The position numbers were made by a program, and so were the translations under genes. The notes beneath the pieces were generated by a model that was not told the origin of the DNA, ran no database searches, and saw nothing but the letters and a program-made list of their open reading frames with translations. This document shows positions 1-14,012 of a stretch of 64,000 nt of DNA, one piece after another. Position 1 is the first letter of the stretch. Each line of letters begins with the position of its first letter. The stretch spans positions 8,122,071 through 8,186,070 of the forward strand of contig NC_037650.1 of NCBI RefSeq assembly GCF_003254395.2, given 5' to 3'. This DNA comes from Apis mellifera. Its lineage: Eukaryota > Arthropoda > Insecta > Hymenoptera > Apidae.

Positions 1-444
1 CTTGAATTTATTTATTTATTTTTTTCCAATATCTAATTGGAAAATCCAAGTCGAAGGATTCTATTCTAAATCAAAAGAAAAAGAAAAATTAAAAATTCAA
101 ATACCTACTTCCTTGCTATATACATCTCTCTCTTTCTTTCTTCGTCTCTCGACTTTCCCCAATTTCACCGAGAACTCAACTCTAAAATCTCGTCCCACAT
201 TGCCGCGGATCCAACCTCCTTCCATCGAATCCGATTTCCAGCCCACGCCGGTTATCGTCCTCGAAACATTTCTGCTTATTCGAAACGGTGCGCACGCGGC
301 CGGGTCGATTCGGGTTGAACTTTTCGCGAGAGCCACTCTTCAAAAGTCACGACTCGGTCCGGTGAACACGAGTGGGCAGCGAGTCGAGTCCGGCAATCCG
401 CAGGCGGGTGGCCTGTGGACGTGACTTTATGCGATGCAATGCTC

Positions 445-475
<31 letters not shown>

Positions 476-2700
476 GTCCCTCTCCATGTTTCTCCGTCTC
501 TGTCTGGCTGTTGACGAGAGAGACGGGATACAATAGAGTGGCATCGTCGAGGGCACGAAAGGGAACGAACGTTTTCTCCTCCGACCTGCTGTTCGCGATT
601 GATGATCGCGATTCAATTCCGAGAAGATCGGTATAGGACGCGTGGGGGATCTGTTAAATGTGATTGATAATCGCCGTTTGTTCGCGGCTATCAGAGACAT
701 CGTTACGATCGTTCAAATATAACAATGGTAATTGGAATCGTGTCGATCCTTGTTCAATTTCAATGTTTGAAATATATAGCATAATAATAAGTGCAAGGTG
801 ATTAAAATAATCGAGATGGAGAAGATTCTATAGATTCGTAGGCTCCTCCTCCACTTCGAAATCTTATCGACAACTGATCATCCAAAGTGGTGGCATTGGT
901 CAAAAGTCTCCCATCTGAATAATGATTCAGATAAAAAGAAGTGGAAAAGAAGAAGAAATTTACGATTGAAACCTTCGAGCAGGCATCAACCCTTACACAG
1001 GTTCGAACAAATTTCATCGAACGCGATATGATCGGGCCCCATTAACGGAGTGGCTGACTTTGCCTCGGATTTACGCCCCCGGACCTCGTGTCGTTCTCGG
1101 AAGTCGGGTCCTCCCCTTCCTTCTCCCCGTTTCAGCGTCCCAATTAAGGGAAGCCACGAGAGACGAATCGAGCAGGAATCTCTAGAGGCAGAAGCGCTCT
1201 ACGTGACGCTTGCGGATCGTGCTCCGTCACAACAGGATTATTTTTCTGATAGATAGATCCGTGGAAATCGGCTCGAATCGATTTCTATTGCTTGTAAAGG
1301 ATGGAGACAGCGTTGGTGGTCCAGTGTCGGTCGGTGATGAAGAAATGATCGAGCGAACGAAGAGGTTGATCGAAAGAGGAGAGGTTTTCGTTTGGAATTT
1401 TAGCCGGAAAATCGTGATCTAAAGATAAAATTGAGTCGATAATTCTCTCCTTGTGTTTCACGTGGAAGAAGTGGAGGAGAGAAGTGGAAGGATAAAGCGA
1501 GTTCCTATTATCCTAGTGGATATTTAGGTCGAGGTAGATACTATTGAAAAGATAAGAATCTTGTTCGATGATTAATTGGAAGGGCTGCTTCGAATTGTTT
1601 AGAATATTTTAAGAGTCTGGCGTTGAATATTTATAAGATTCTATCTTCGATTCTCTTTGAAAGCTTATTACGAAGAACAAAAATTGATAAATTTGTTTAA
1701 ATAAATTTGATGAAGTATATATATATATTCTTGAAAAAGTAATCTCATAAATCCAACGTTTAATACAACCGACGAGTATAAATAGAAAAAGATTGACTGA
1801 ATTTATCCTTCGGAGAACGTTTTTTTCCCTTCGTACTCGATTGACACTTCAATTACCAAAGTAGAAATTTGCATCTTTCCACCGATAAATCATCCCCGTC
1901 CCCTGCGGTAAAATTTTCAAATTAACAAAGGACAAAGTGATGGCAATTATCATCGATTAAACATCGCGCGAGAAAGAGAAGAATCCGATTCGAGGAGAGG
2001 CCGTTGAAAATCGTCCCTTATCGCACGATATAACTCATCGGAGTTGGACGACGAGAAACACCGTATTTGATCCATTTTCAACGACAAGGACGACAAAGAC
2101 GACGACAACGCGCGCTGTGCCCGCGGGATGATTTGTGGCGCGACGATTCCTCGTTTTCTAATGCCGCTGCCTCGGAGTCGGGCGATAAATTAACGGCGAT
2201 ACAGGCCGCGATAAACGCGAGAACTCGATCGCCTCGCGAGAATGAATTGCAGGCGCGTGTTCTTCGTGGAAAACGAAGAAGGATGGGGCGCAGGTGTAAA
2301 CGGCGATAGGCGTAGGAAACTGGAGAACGCGAGATTCGTCTGTAAATCTCTCGGATGAAGGGGGAGGGAAAAGTTCCAATATCGATGACTGCAATTATAA
2401 ATGTTCAAAGGTAGAGGAAGACAGAGTCGGTCGGTTGTGTTGACATTCTGAACGAAGGGGAGAAGGAACGTTGGTGTGACCCGTGAATGGAGGAACGAGT
2501 TAATTTGGAGAAGTGTTGGAAGATTAATTGCACCGCTCTCTTGTTCCCTTCCTTGTGCATTGTTGTACAGCGGTAAACAGGTGATTAAAGAGTTCGAGGC
2601 AATATCGGTTCTTTGTGAAGGGTGAAAGGAGGAAGAAAGTCTGCCTTGCTCCTTTTTCCCCTTTAATTGTATTCCAAGATCTATGATCGATAATATTTCC
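1..2700. other. No gene seen; noncoding
   Basis: A GC-richer stretch (about 160-420) is followed by a CT-rich tract at 441-475. A second GC-rich patch lies at about 1030-1230, and moderately CpG-rich sequence at 1980-2330. Open frames reach 170 codons on the minus strand (2190-2702), but they have low-complexity composition and match no family I know. Confidence 0.6.
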
Positions 2701-3143
2701 ATCGATCGAAAGCAATATAAAATTATTCTCTTATTTGAATAACAAATTTAATTTAGTCAGTTATAATAATTATAATCAAAATCATCCTGTCGAGACAGAT
2801 GCAATAAATATATATATATATACACACACATATCTAAAAATGATTCATAAACCGCATCAAGAAATAATTTCCTAATTGCATAATCGATAAATTTTGTATA
2901 GGGAGAAAGAGAGAGAGAATGTTCTTTTGCTCCACCCTTATTGGCCACCGAGTAAAACGGCAGAGGGTAGGATTTGCCGAAATAAAAAGGGGGCATCTGT
3001 GAAATCTGAAATTATGCAGATCGCCGCCCGTAACCCGGAATTTTGATGGCTATGTGCTCCAGATTAATATTAATTTAATTCCTTACTCGCGGCTATAAGG
3101 GCAGCCGGACGTTCGCTCTTGCACGTTCAAAGGGATTCCTTTC

Positions 3144-3166
3144 TTTTTTTTTTTTTTTTTTTTTTT
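3144..3166. repeat. T23 homopolymer
   Basis: Twenty-three T residues. Comparable runs are A23 at 8275-8297, T25 at 11010-11034 and T20 at 41601-41620. None is flanked by a recognisable retroposon body. Confidence 0.93.
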
Positions 3167-3792
3167 CTTACAAGCAGACTAATGATTAAGAGCGTGGAAC
3201 TCGGGCATGCCTTCGCTTCTGTTATTACGGCTCGGTTCGTGTACGATTGTCTTACCTCTCTCCAAAATGTTCACCCTTGAACGAACCGGGTTATTAAAAT
3301 TTTATCGTGTATATTATAATTTTATCGTGTATCTATCGCATCGTGGTTGTAATTAAAACGTACCTACGTCAACGATCATTTTAGATACGAAGGAGAGTAC
3401 GAATTTTCAGGAGGAACGTAGGAGATTCGAGAAATCAGATGTAAAGCAAAGTTGTTTTTTTTTTTTTATTAGATTATTAGACATCCAACAAGATAAGATC
3501 TCGAGTTTTCTTCTTCCTTTTGAATATTCATTGCTTCGACGAAGATCGTCATCTTCTGACGTTCCATTTACGAGAGATTCTAGATATGTACGAATTTTAA
3601 TCTTCTTCGGTGTAGAATCGAGTTCTCATTGTTAGCATTAATTTATAGTATTACTTTTTAATTTTCTTTTTGGGAGAGTTAATTCCGTAGGTTGTCAAAA
3701 GTATAATTAGTCAAGGAACTTACGAGTGTCGTAATTGAGTTATAAGAGGCTTATTGCTTTCAGTTCATTCGGTATCTTCGTTAAAAGGAAGA

Positions 3793-3796
<4 letters not shown>

Positions 3797-3817
<21 letters not shown>
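3797..3817. repeat. (AG)n microsatellite
   Basis: Ten AG units following AAGGAAGAAGAA. Confidence 0.95.
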
Positions 3818-3823
<6 letters not shown>

Positions 3824-4046
3824 TATGTTTCTTAGATGCAAAACTGCGCCTGAATCCTGTTCGCCTGTTCACCAGCGATGTATTTTGTGAAACCATAAAC
3901 GAGATAGACATTTTTATCGAACTTTAACATTTCACGTTTTAAAATACTATTCTCAAAAACATGCTTCTTACTTTTTCTGCAATTTATCATGCAATTTTAT
4001 ACGTTTTATAATATATCTTCTGCAATATGTTTACGTATCTAATTTT

Positions 4047-4069
4047 GCTAAACCTAACCTAACCTAACA
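4047..4069. repeat. Interstitial CCTAA telomere-type repeat
   Basis: CTAAACCTAACCTAACCTAA contains three CCTAA units, the complement of the TTAGG telomere repeat typical of many insects. It is too short to be a telomere and may be a repair scar or chance. Confidence 0.5.
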
Positions 4070-4094
4070 TCCTATCTTCTTAAACGTAACCTTA

Positions 4095-4116
4095 TACTAC
4101 TACTACTACTACTACT
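4095..4116. repeat. (TAC)n trinucleotide repeat
   Basis: Seven TAC units, not in any credible ORF. Confidence 0.95.
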
Positions 4117-6578
4117 TATACTACTAACTAGACAAGTAATGAAGTAGGAAGAATTTAAAATTAAGTAGAAAAGCAGTAAATATAAAGCAAATAAAATAAT
4201 AATATCTTATCCATATTTTCGATTCGTGTTATTGCACATGTCTATTTCACAGTATGATTGACCTAAACCACTTGCATTAGTTCACATGGTTGACCTATAC
4301 CACTTTCTTTCTTTGACAAATTTTTTTCATTGCATCACAACACGTCGATACCCAAATCATTATTAGACACGCAACATTTGGAAGAAACAGTTTCAGTTAT
4401 CCTCCCACCCTAAATCTCTCAGCTCCTCATCATCGAAGGACCCCATGTTCCTCTGTTTCCTTTAATTAAAAGCAAATCGGTACCCCTTCATTATCCCCGA
4501 TAATCAAGACGGCTCGGTAATTAAACAAACCCGCGTTCCCTTCCCTCCGCTTTCTCACTCTACAGTCGGTTTAACGGCCGGTGTATCTGATTGGTCGAAA
4601 GCGTGAAAGTGCGTATGCACGTCGACGAGCCGGTGCGATATCTGCAACGTGACAGTGAACGTTTTCTCCGCGTGTGACCCCACAGCACGCACCTGCCTGA
4701 CCTCTGCCCGACCGACCACGTGCACTCGCCTTGCTAACGCGATGCACGCTGCCCACGCGCCTCCACGCAACGCTTATGCAATTTCTGGAATCTCTTCTGG
4801 AGAACGTGCAAAAGGCGTTGCGTAGGATACCCGTGGTGGAGTGGTGATAAAACGCGCGATGATCGTGACGATCCACCTTGATAACCTCGCGAGTTCTGCA
4901 TATATTTGATAATCGTTGATAATGGAGATTGGAGAAAGTGTGTGGATAATTCGAGATAATAATGGTAATAAGCGAATGGTAATAAGAAATTTTGTATAAT
5001 TTCTTACTGTAAAATTATAAAATGATCGAGAAAATATTTTGTTGTTGTTTCCTCTCTATACTCTGTAATTGCAAACGGCGAGTTATAAAGTAACGATGGA
5101 ATTCTGATAATTCTCCTCTGAAAAGTTTCCCCTCCCCGATTCAAACTCCTCGAGAGATTATTTTAGTATCGATTACTTTAATAATAAATCGGGAAATTAA
5201 AAAATATAATCTGTTCAAAGAATGGTGCAAAGCGCACGGCGCATTCTTCGCTGTGAAATCGGTAAACACAGTAATAGCAGCAGGGTATAATATAGCTGCA
5301 AACGCAGAAAAGTGGTAAAAGTACATTGGATACAAGAGATCGAGATCCTTATTCGAAAGGAACAATTTTCACCCGTGATTGCTCGCAGATTATCCGATCG
5401 AAAGTTGGCCCCCTTCTTACCCCTGGAGCACCTCTTCCCGATCGATCACCGGCACCGATGAAAATTAGGGCGGAGTGCAGAGAGGGCCCCGAGGTGGGGT
5501 CAGAAATTCAGAAATAGCCGATTCCGCGTGATTACAGGTTCGATTAAAGCGGCGGTCGGTCGAAGAGGAATGATGGTATTACCTGCGTAGCTCGTAAAAA
5601 TCATGGAAACCAAGGGGATTCCCTGGGCATGGGCAAACAGCAGACTTTATGGTGATTGAAATTTTACGGAACATGCCCGACCACGAAGTGTAAATCTCGG
5701 CGCGAAGGCGATATTATTAAACGTTTCGTTGTAATTAACAGGGTGGGGAGCGGAAGGATTAGGAAATCTTAATTAAAATTTTATGCCCGTTAATTTTCAT
5801 TTCAATTTTGGCCGCGCGTGACGGAGAATCAGCGTGACTGCCACCATCGACGATCCGTCTTTTTTTTTTTTCAAAACCTTGCCTCGTTTTTGTTTCAAAT
5901 ACAAAAAAAAAAAAAGAAGAAGAAGAAAAAGGAGAAAAAATGGAATGTATATCGTGTTCGTTACGGTGATAAAATCGTCGAGAGATTTTAATATGTATAA
6001 CTTATCTGTAGAAATTTGTAAATCTTTGTAAAAAAGAAAAAAAGGAAGAAATTAAAATCACGATTTAATAATTAATTTATTTTCTAGATTAAAACACTTT
6101 TTCCCACGTTTTATATTATTTCGCTGTTCGAATCTTGAACTAACTTGTGCAACGCTCGATACCAGATATCGTAAAAATATTACACACAATCTCTTTTGCA
6201 TCGTGACTTTGCTGTTAAAAGTGAAACCGAACGTGTATATGCGTGTGAGTGTAAGTACTTATCGAGGATACGTCTCATAAATTCCCTTTCAACTAGATAA
6301 CATCGATTAAAAGCTTACAGCCACCTGGATCTTATCTGCCCGCGTGGACACATGGACTTGTTATAAGGTGTCTTTCAATCAGGAATCTCTGATATCCGTA
6401 TAATTCTTATTAGAACCTGTGTTTCGTGATTCTCGTGAATCTTGTACTTTATAAAAGTTCCAAAGTTTGGCGACAGAGGGCCACCCTCGGAGCCTGCAAC
6501 CGGTTACGCGTGAAAGCGTTCGTGTTCTCGTATCTCGAGTTCACGAACAAAATAAAATTCAATTTCATTTTATCCAAA

Positions 6579-6581
<3 letters not shown>

Positions 6582-6623
<42 letters not shown>

Positions 6624-6624
6624 A
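6582..6624. repeat. (TA)n microsatellite, interrupted
   Basis: TA repeats broken once by an extra T pair near 6609-6611. Confidence 0.95.
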
Positions 6625-8272
6625 ATTTTTATCTCAAATAAAGATAATCGAGAAAATAATCGCTTTAATTAAAAATTAAAAAAAAAAAATACAAAAACAT
6701 AAACACGTATAAAGCATTCGTTGCAACATTAAATAAATAACTCTTTTCAATTACCAAAAAAACACTCGTACAAATTAATCCAACAATCACGAATTCCTTT
6801 CAATCATTGTTCCCCAAAGAACTCGAATCGATTTTGCCCAATTCCTGTCAATTTTTCCACCTAGTTATATATTCTTCACTCCTCAAAATATTCAAATAAC
6901 AATATTATAATAAAACATCTAATAACACCCAGTGCCACGTTTATTCCCACCGATATATCCAACGCCGTCTAACTTTATTACCTCTCGCAATTTTCTGCGG
7001 TCTGGGTCGACCCACTTCCACGCAATTTCACGTGGAAAGCTTTTCGTTATTGCCTCGCATCGCCTCGCCTCGTGCGATACAACGCGCGACACGCCACGGA
7101 CGCCAGGTTCGATTTACAGCAACGATTACACGTATCTGAGTCTGATATCTCGGGGAGGGAGGGAGGGAGGGAGGCATCGAAAACCGCCGCGTTACGGCGC
7201 GGAACGAATCGTGCACGGGCGGATCCATCGATGCACTTGCGATTCCCGAACCTGGTTTCACCTGGCCCGGCGACCTGTTGACCCTCCACGTCAAGTACGC
7301 CGGTGCCCGGCCCCGCGCCACGAAAATGAGAGGAGGCATGATTTATAATGGTGTAATGGGATCGCGGGATGATACGGCTGTTATTGTTGCGCCGCTAGGC
7401 ATTATTGCGATGCCTGACCTCGGCCTGCCTTCCTCGGGGAGCGATCTCGGTGCTATTGGTGCTTCCTCGAGAAAACTCGATCTTGATTGCGCGATGGAAA
7501 AGTGGTACGTATCGAGGAGAGGTTTGATGTTCGGTTAATGACAGCGAAATTGATGAGTGAATAATGTGATCGAGTTTTGTCGATAAGAAGATATTGGTAA
7601 ACTGGAAAATTAGGATTTGAGGATTAGTCGTTTCAAATATTGATCGATTAAAATTAGTGACAAATCTGAAATGGAAACTTTTAAATATTTTGAAATATTG
7701 ACAATATTATTTCTTAATAAAAGTAATTATGAATAGAATTAAAAATTAGGAACGAACATTTTATTTATGAGTTATCAAGTTTTAAAATATGATTGTAAAA
7801 TGATAAAATTATAAGCAAAGGGGAAAACAAAGCGGGATAATTAACGCTTTGCTCAAGCATCAAAAAATTGTCACCGAAAAAGCTTATGTAAATATCTGCT
7901 TAACTGCATAAGCAACTCTCGTTTGTGTTAAAGTGTGGTTACTTGGCAAAAGGCAAAAGTAAAAGTAATAACAACATCGTGGTTACACGCGATCTCGCCA
8001 ATTATTTATCAATCATCGAAAGATCCATTCGAACGGCTCCGCCATTTTCATCCATCTTTAAAGTATTCAATATCTATCGATGAGGAATCGCGACGAAACG
8101 CCTAAGAAAAGCACGGGAGAGGCGACCTCGGTTATTACCATAATTACCCGCTATGTACAATTAAGCGTACTCATCGTGATAATCATGATCACTATCATCA
8201 TCAGAAGCAACGGCGGCATCATCATCATCATTATCGTCGGGGGGCCTTTCTTGCCGGAGTGTGTTGCGTTTC

Positions 8273-8303
<31 letters not shown>

Positions 8304-9019
8304 GAAAGAAAAAGAAAGAAAGAAAAAAAAGCCGCGGCCAGGGACTATAATTTCCCGAATAATTCATAAAATAATGCCCGGTGTAATTGAAATACTTTCG
8401 CGTGTGCTTGCGCGTTTAATAAATTAACCGTTGACTGTAATTTCAACGATAATTTCACCGGCAAACTGTACGCGATCCTGAATCGATAAGCAGCCTACCG
8501 AGCCACCGAACCGTCCACAGCTATTAAAGTGAATAAATCAATCAGATCCACCGGCCTTCTGAATCGATGGAAACATTGTCGCTCTTCGATTCAGAATCAT
8601 CATTGATTAACTCAACATCCATTTTTGAAAGAGATTCGTATCCGATCATGGGTATTTTAGATTCTTAAAAATTTTAAGAAAGATTTTCCAATTAACCAAT
8701 GTGTCGATAGAATGTCTGGAATCAAAGTTCCAAATGGTTTGGAAAATAAAACGAGCGGTGAAAGTAAAGTGAATATTCGAACGTGAGACATATCGTAGAT
8801 TTTATTTCGCAGAGATAAAAAATATCGATAATCTGGTCAACAATGGTCAACAACATTTCCAATGATATACTTTTCCATATTGTATCGCAATAACAAATTA
8901 ATCGATCTTTCACGATAATATTTTTCTCGATCTTCGTGCAGATTATTTGAATATATTCATAGAATGTCTTTCGAAGAATCAATTGTTCAAAAGAGATTAA
9001 AAGGAAACGTAAAGTCGAT

Positions 9020-9236
9020 ATGTAAAAATGTCGATTGAAATTTATTTTATCATGTTGTAAGCAGTTTAAATTTGCGAGATAGATGAAGCGAGACGGAGAT
9101 AGAGAGAGACAGCCTATATCTTCGCCGCATTGCCGCGAGGCGGCGCGCTATGTCGTTCTATCTCCATCTCGTTTCATCTAACGCGAACTTCGTTTGCTCA
9201 TAACTTAATAAATAAGTTTCAATCGACATTTTTCCA
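9020..9236. mobile_element. Inverted-repeat element (MITE-like or hairpin)
   Basis: The first ~93 nt (ATGTAAAAATGTCGATTGAA onward) is the imperfect reverse complement of the last ~93 nt (ending TTTCAATCGACATTTTTCCA). Pairing continues through AGATAGATGAAGCGAGACGG against CCATCTCGTTTCATCTA and GGAGATAGA against TCTATCTCC. The arms flank a short GC-rich centre around 9121-9150. There is no ORF or transposase. A non-autonomous DNA transposon with long inverted ends is the simplest reading, but I find no clean target-site duplication. Confidence 0.6.
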
Positions 9237-10437
9237 TCCCAACTTTTTCGTTCGTTTTGACCCGAAGAATCGATTCTCGAAATGCATTAACGCGCAATTT
9301 CAATTTTGCAATTCAATATACTAGAAAGAGAAGGAGAAAACTAACTTTAATCGTAACTTTAATCGCGCGACATACAATTTCCATTTACAAAAGTCGATCA
9401 ACTCTCTTCCATCTCGACGATCGTAACGATCGTTTTCGAGAAAAGGAAAAAAGGAGGCGCAGAATCGATCTCACAGCTATCTGGCTTGGGAATTCATTGT
9501 CCGCCACCGGTAAAAATTATCTCTCTGTGTTTCTTGGCCATCGACGAAGTCGCACGTAGGTTTTTCAGAAGAGTACACGTTCCACTTTTATCTTCTGCAC
9601 AGGCATTCCTATCGGGCGAAATCACCGTGAAACAGCTGCGAGTTTAACGGTGTTCAGATAAAAGACGTATCGTTCCAAGATTCTCTTTCAGTTCACAGTC
9701 GTAAGTTTGCAATTCTCATTTCGAATTTCTTGTCATTTTTTTCGGAATGATGATCGTGAAACTCTCGAAAGTTTTCTTTCGAGATCAATGTCGATTGACA
9801 TTGCTTTTTAGTCCCCTTTCCGCTATACTGAGCAATGTTCCGCGTCGAAGACATCGGGTGCCCGATCTCCATTCAAGCATTTCATAAATAACCATTATTG
9901 TCCCGTTTAGGAGGACGTTTAAGAAAGCGATCCGTTAAATTCCTTCGAGGTAAAAGAAAACGGAGAATCATAATTTCGGGGCTGGATTCGGGGAGGATGT
10001 CATTTTTGGGAGGAAGAATCCTCGAAAAATTGAAACGACAAAAGGATGCGTTCGGTTATCGAGCGTGATGAATCGGAATTTATTTTCCTACGTGGATCAT
10101 TCTCCCTGAATGAAAAATAAATTCGAAGACATCTTTTCAAAATTATTATCTCATTTTTAAAAAATTATCCCCAAATATACCCAAATAATTTTTCCTAAAT
10201 TTATCATTCAAATATATAGACTTCTCAAATTTTTACTATCCACACGAAATCACGGTAAATTTAAAGGGGAGAGAGATCCTACGATTTTTTAAAATCACTT
10301 TCTTGATTGACTCCTCGATCGGTCGAAGTAATTTATCGCTGTACAAGGCCGTATAACAGTCGTAACAGTTTCAAACGATTTTCCTTCCTCGAAACTTTCA
10401 TTCACAACAAGATTCCTTGTTCCAACGTTCCTTGCTC

Positions 10438-10438
10438 A

Positions 10439-10473
<35 letters not shown>
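10438..10473. repeat. (AT)n microsatellite, one interruption
   Basis: AT repeat with a single ATGTAT interruption at about 10454-10457. Confidence 0.95.
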
Positions 10474-10475
<2 letters not shown>

Positions 10476-13089
10476 ACAGAACGTTCCCCGTTCGTAAAGT
10501 CGAAAACACATCTCGCACAGGCGAAATTTATTCGACGTCGGCCGTCAACGCTTAAACGATGTTCGCGGCCGATAACGCGCAACGGCGGCGGTTTTAAAAC
10601 ACGAGGCGATTGTCAATAACGAATCTCCATTGCGTGTCACCGCGAGACGGCAATGAGGAAGTCGTCTGTGCCGCGGGAACGCTCGGCTAAGTTCACACGG
10701 GCGTAAATTTACGGCCGACCCGAATGGAAGAGGCGAGAATCGCGGACGACGGAGGCGCGAAACCGCATATGGCTACTTTTTCTTCCATCTCCCCTGTTGG
10801 ACCGCCTCGTAAATGTCGATGTTCAATCCGGTAGGGTCCCTTGACTCCGTCATCCCGCCATTACACGCGCGTGTATTCGCAGGAAACGTAAATCGTCACA
10901 ATGTTGTAGTTGTCTCGAAAGTATTTCATCGAGTAAACGGTGATAACGTGCGTGAGGATTTAACCTCGTGGAATTTTTCAGACCTGGATATGATGTTTTT
11001 CTTTCTTTCTTTTTTTTTTTTTTTTTTTTTTTTTCATTTATTTGTTTCGACAGTGTGAGAATTTCTCGATGAGAATAATGATTCTTTCTTCCTTTCTTTC
11101 GTGGAGATATTTTTGAATCGAGATGAAATTGGGCGTATCTGAATGAATCTTAAAAATATTTCAAACGATGACGTGAGAAGAAATGACATTTAACTTTATA
11201 TAATTTCAAACGGGAATATATATATATATATTTTTTTTTTTGCAGAGAATTATTGCAAAAGTATTATGTAAGGTGCATTTGCAAATGAAAGGTATGAGGT
11301 TGGAGTAATAAGTAATGCACATACTGCATAGATTGCCTGGAGGGTAGAGAGTACTAATTAAAATTGCTACATGTTTTCGAACGAAAGGTTAAACTGATTA
11401 AATTAATTATTCGTGTTACGTATGTAAAGGACGTTCTGCAAGCAAAAGGATACTAGGTACATTATTGATACTTAAAGATACTGGTTTGTAATCAGATGTG
11501 TGAAAATATCACATCAGGTAGATACTACGTAGAAAATCTTGTTAATAAAACTTTCGTCTCGTTTGAAAAATTGTTCCACGAAAATAATTGTGAAATTTGA
11601 ATTACGTTTCCATCTTTACAAAATTTCACATCCATCGATCCCATCTCCTTCTTTCCAATTTCCTTCGTTCTCTCTCCAATTATGATCTAACTCTTCACTC
11701 ATCAAAATCTTTTAATCCATCTTATTCGAAAGATAACAATTCAACGAAACAAATCTAAACATCGATACCTCACTTTCAATCTCCTTTGGCAATCTTCTTC
11801 GAACACTATCCCTCCTTCCTTCCTTCATTCCCATCCTCCCCCAACATCTTCCCTCCTTCTTTCTCACCCCTCTCTCCCCTCCTTCACCTTACATTCTTCT
11901 CAACAATTTCATTTCCTTCCCCTCTTTCAATTTCCTCCTCTTTCTCCTCCTCCTCTCCCTCGCCCTTAATCCTCCATCTTCCTCGAGCTCACCCCTTTTT
12001 CTCTGTTCGGCGTGCACCAAGGGTACGGTAGAATACGTGATTACCAACAGCCTCCGTGGCAGCAGACATTGCGCAGGGGTTAGGGGTCGTCCCGCCTCGG
12101 CTTACCGGCCAGGCTGCGAGTAATTGCAGCTGACTGCGATCCCGGGAAACCGCAGACGAAAAATTGAGCGAGAGAGCCACGTGAACCGGCTCGTATATAC
12201 GGCGGCGTTCCGTCCCAGACTTTCCACACGCACCACCTCGATCGCCAGTCGAGGTTACGAATCCCTTTTGCCTCTTAACCGGATGGATTATCTCATCTTG
12301 GCCAATTGCAATTGCATAAACGTAAGATAGAGAGCGTTCCAGATAAATGTCGGATCATTTTTTAAATATTATCTTATTCGCTCGACGCGAATAAATGATG
12401 TTTGAAAGAGTTTGGCTCCTCCAAATTCTTTTTTCGGTTTTTCTTTTTTGGTGAAAGTACTCGTTTCGCCTCTCTTCTTCTTTGTAATTGATTTATCGAA
12501 TTAACGTAACATCGGATGAATGTATATTTCTTCGTAGGATGATTAAATTTTCGCAAGACTCTCGTTTCTTGTGTCTTGTCGTACGGTCGTTGGTCCTTAA
12601 TTTTCGCGCGTTACAATGTATAAATCCGTCGTCCCAGGCAGGATCGTAAAGTGTTAAAGAAATTCGAGGTTTGCACTTCATTTCTCTTTGTCAGAGAACC
12701 GTTGTTGGTGTAACCGTGTAATTTTCTGAATTGCGGTTACGGCACGAGGACACACGAATTTTTCTTTTTTTTTTTTTTTTACTGACACGAGCGGTAAAGT
12801 TTGACAGTGTGAGTCGGTTAAATTGTTGGCCATTATTGAAATTTGTGAGAGTGGAGAGGGGAATTTTTGGATCGATTTTTTGATTATTCAATGGAATATC
12901 AGTTAATAAAGTTACACGCGCGAGGAATTCTCGCCCCTCCGAGCGGACACCTGCGTCATCCATGCCCCCTATTTACCACGTATCAGGTGATGGTAAACTC
13001 GGCACCGTTTTACCCAAACCGGTCATTTTCCCCACGGCTAAAGTACGATGCAAATCTATTAAAATTTCTGAATCGAATATATGTATATA

Positions 13090-13108
13090 TGTGTGTGTGT
13101 GTGTGTGT
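13090..13108. repeat. (TG)n microsatellite
   Basis: Nine TG units next to a TATATG stretch. Confidence 0.95.
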
Positions 13109-13970
13109 ATACTGTGAAATGCAACGGTGATCGCGTATCGCGGTTAGCAATAAAAAGAGATAGAAATTGTTGCACAATTGTACGTTTAAATAGCTCTTGA
13201 TATCGCTACTATAATTATATTTTTAAATATTATTTCCAGATATTTATTAGAAGTAACGAGTGTAGAATTTATGAATGATTATTTATCGACACCTTTAGTT
13301 CTCAAATTATCGAACGTAGATTCTAATGAATAGAATTTTGTAAAATAATCTGCATACATAACAAATATGTATATATCAAAGATACAACACAGGAACATAA
13401 CACAATTTTATTGTAAATTATTCATGAAGAATAATTTGTGAATCACCTAAGCATGATTGATATTAAAATATTCGTAACTGTGCGAGAAATATCCAATATT
13501 TAGACTAATATCATGGTTGATCTCGATGAATTACTTTAAAAAACATATTTACATAAAGATTAAAACAACTTGTTTACTTAACGTGTCAAAAATTTCCTTC
13601 ACTTTCCAATATCTCTCGAGAGAACGAAACCGATACGATTTCGATATTCGATCGAATCTTGGAAGGGGCAACTAACCGAGCCAATTCTTGAGGAGGCCGT
13701 AAATCTAGGACGATGCAAATATGCAAACCAGATCATCGATTCGATCGTCGATCGATCATAATGAAAGGAGGACGGGGCAAGTATCAAGCAGGCACAAATA
13801 TCCCATGAACTCTCGCGTTACACACCTCCAAGCCATAAATACTTATCTCTAAACGCGCACCTGTCAGCTATTCATCGCCGCCCGGAAATTGATCCGTTCG
13901 TAATTCAACGTTAACTATGAACAACGGCAAATCAGCGGTAATAACGAGCATTTATAAATAACGACCGTTC

Positions 13971-13972
<2 letters not shown>

Positions 13973-14006
<34 letters not shown>
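13973..14006. repeat. (AT)n microsatellite
   Basis: Seventeen AT units, followed by interrupted TATATG sequence. Confidence 0.97.

Positions 14007-14012
<6 letters not shown>

Larger units (their letters stand above)
2701..9019. other. No gene seen; AT-rich with one CpG-rich block
   Basis: It contains a (TA)n(CA)n run at 2809-2832, the T23 run, (AG)n, CCTAA units and (TAC)n listed separately. A GC-rich patch lies at 4555-4870. A CpG-dense block spans about 7000-7510 and includes (GGGA)n at 7157-7175. CAT-type triplets near 8200-8235 give a spurious poly-Asp frame on the minus strand. Confidence 0.6.

Noticed and set aside
2190..2702. 170-residue ORF on the minus strand
   Set aside because: Composition follows the local GC/AT shifts; no motif or family resemblance.
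8161..8367. Poly-Asp/poly-Phe frame
   Set aside because: It is produced by ATC/CAT triplets and an A23 run; a translated simple repeat.
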